The notes under the pieces were generated by a model. That model was given only the letters and a program-made list of their open reading frames with translations, ran no database searches and had not been told where the DNA came from. From positions 1 through 6,310 of the forward strand of contig DMPQ01000461.1 in assembly GCA_003455945.1 (NCBI GenBank): DNA of 6,310 bases, in the 5' to 3' direction. Shown here piece after piece: positions 5,387-6,310 of this stretch (position 1 is its first letter; each line of letters starts with the position of its first letter). This DNA comes from Planctomycetaceae bacterium (lineage in GTDB: Bacteria; Planctomycetota; Planctomycetia; Pirellulales; Pirellulaceae). Both the position numbers and the translations under genes were made by a program.

Positions 5387-6310
5387 TTCGCCGTCACGGC
5401 GATTGCCCAAGCGGCGAGCGACGTTCGGATCGAGCTCGTTGGTCAGCATCCGAACGCTGCCGTCGCCGAACGCGAACATGCCTCCGGCCGGATGCCCGCT
5501 CGAAAAGCCGTGACGCTGAGTCCGAGCGAGTCGCGCCGCCTCGGCGGCGGCGGCCTGAGCGTCGGCGTCGTCGAGCGATTCGTCGGCCTCTTCCTCCGAC
5601 TCTTTCAGGCTCATCGTCTCGACGTCGGGAGGGTTGCCGGGAAGGGGAGCGATGCGTCCTTCGCGAGCCATGATCCGATCGCGGATCGATTCCAACGAAC
5701 GATCGTTCGTTTCGGGAACGATCACGATCCCATCGCCCGATCCCTCCTCGGCCGGCGCTTCGGCCGGAGTCTCCGGTTCGGGGCGACCGATCAGCCGTCG
5801 CTCGTAGGCGAGCTGTTCGTCGTAGGCGACGCGGGCGCTCCAGCGGGTTCGCGACAGGACCAGGGGCGAGCCGATCGCGCGGAGCGTCGCGTCGGTCCCT
5901 TCGATCCACGAACCGACATGACCGTCGATCTTCTCGCCCAGGAAGATCGTCGTGCCGAAACCGTCCGAAAAGTCGTCGAGCGTCAGTCGTCGATTGAGAA
6001 CGAATGCGCCGTCGTTCGCCTCGGCGATCGGCGCGATCGAATCGTGGTGACAGGCGGCGTAGTTGCTCCCTCCTCGATTGCCGAGAAACTCGGCGCTCGG
6101 GCAGGCGAGCAGCGACATGCCGAGGCGAGCCATCGGCCGATTGGCCGGATCGTAAACGCTTCGCGAGAAGTCGATCTTCGCGTAGCGGGGCTGTTGGTCG
6201 ATGAACGGCAGGAGTTGCGCGATCCAGCCGTGGTGCATCCCTGCCGGTGCTTCGCCCAGCGTCGTCCCGCGATCGAGACTGCCGGTCGGAAAGTGCCGCC
6301 AGGTCAGTTC
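5360..6310 (-). CDS. DUF1559 / H-X9-DG pseudopilin-like protein (5' truncated by window edge)
   Basis: The C-terminal 316 residues of a DUF1559 protein are present. The frame runs open past the ATG at 6238 to the right edge, and the extra residues (..WRHFPTGSLDRG..) match the family's 'FPPG' region, so 6238 is not the start. The prepilin-type N-terminal helix expected for the family is off the edge. Family landmarks seen (in-window numbering): GWIAQLLPFIDQQPRYAKIDF (28-47), LACPS (68-72), SNYAACHHD (82-90), a DDFSDGFGTTIFLGE block (112-126), the defining H-X9-DG motif (H273, D283-G284 in HPAGGMFAFGDGSVRML), and the tail LGNRRDGEPI. Between the GE block and H-X9-DG, residues ~174-266 form an acidic, Pro- and Ala-rich insert with a probable helix (ESEEEADESLDDADAQAAAA). 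These proteins are exported pseudopilin-like proteins of largely unknown function. The stop overlaps the next gene as GTGA. Confidence 0.95.
   Translation of the reverse strand, partial: ELTWRHFPTGSLDRGTTLGEAPAGMHHGWIAQLLPFIDQQPRYAKIDFSRSVYDPANRPMARLGMSLLACPSAEFLGNRGGSNYAACHHDSIAPIAEANDGAFVLNRRLTLDDFSDGFGTTIFLGEKIDGHVGSWIEGTDATLRAIGSPLVLSRTRWSARVAYDEQLAYERRLIGRPEPETPAEAPAEEGSGDGIVIVPETNDRSLESIRDRIMAREGRIAPLPGNPPDVETMSLKESEEEADESLDDADAQAAAAEAARLARTQRHGFSSGHPAGGMFAFGDGSVRMLTNELDPNVARRLGNRRDGEPIDERIFP

Noticed and set aside
1356..5673. Several + strand open frames of 60-240 codons opposite the - strand genes
   Set aside because: Translations are Arg/Ser/Gln-rich with no recognisable domains, as expected antisense to GC-rich genes. 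The - strand frames carry helices, SD sites and overlaps.
6236..6238. ATG 6238 as the start of the DUF1559 gene
   Set aside because: The frame continues upstream to the window edge with family-consistent residues, and a start here would omit the pilin-like N-terminal helix.
1381..6310. CGATCG sites as HIP1-like cyanobacterial repeats
   Set aside because: The flanking bases vary and I saw no full GCGATCGC, and the gene content is planctomycete-like.

Overview
The window looks like chromosome from a GC-rich planctomycete. The strongest marker is a DUF1559 (H-X9-DG) pseudopilin-like protein at the right end, a family greatly expanded in Planctomycetota. A bacterial alpha-2-macroglobulin gene and SD-led, tightly overlapped genes fit this. 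No ribosomal or other phylogenetic marker is present, so the assignment is inference.

Layout. On the + strand, positions 2-1282 hold the 3' part of an alpha-2-macroglobulin gene, whose thioester half lies off the left edge. A strong hairpin (1303-1338) follows in the convergent gap. Everything from 1404 to the right edge is on the - strand and reads leftwards: a 5'-truncated DUF1559 gene (5360-6310), a 105-aa three-helix membrane protein (5046-5363), a 221-aa membrane protein with a compressed GspF-like topology (4242-4907), a 793-aa protein that appears to hold two GspF/PilC-like units in tandem (1864-4245), a 40-codon ORF (1721-1843), and a 106-aa membrane protein (1404-1724). The 106-aa protein is a clear paralogue of the 105-aa one. 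Stop and start codons overlap by 4 nt at three junctions (GTGA at 5360-5363, ATGA at 4242-4245, ATGA at 1721-1724), so the cluster is probably co-transcribed and translationally coupled.

How the genes may work together. DUF1559 proteins are type II secretion / type IV pilus pseudopilin-like proteins, and GspF/PilC is the inner-membrane platform of those machines. The cluster is best read as part of a divergent planctomycete pseudopilus or secretion apparatus. Two copies of a small membrane protein flank the platform genes. No assembly ATPase (GspE), prepilin peptidase or canonical major pseudopilin is visible.

Most notable points: the tandem GspF architecture; the duplicated 'DUF1559-tail plus small membrane protein' junction, where DNA similarity runs across the start codon into the preceding reading frame; an acidic/Ala-rich insertion in the DUF1559 protein; and strong enrichment of CGATCG in the - strand cluster but not in the alpha-2-macroglobulin gene. 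I see no tRNA, rRNA, CRISPR array, transposase or insertion sequence.
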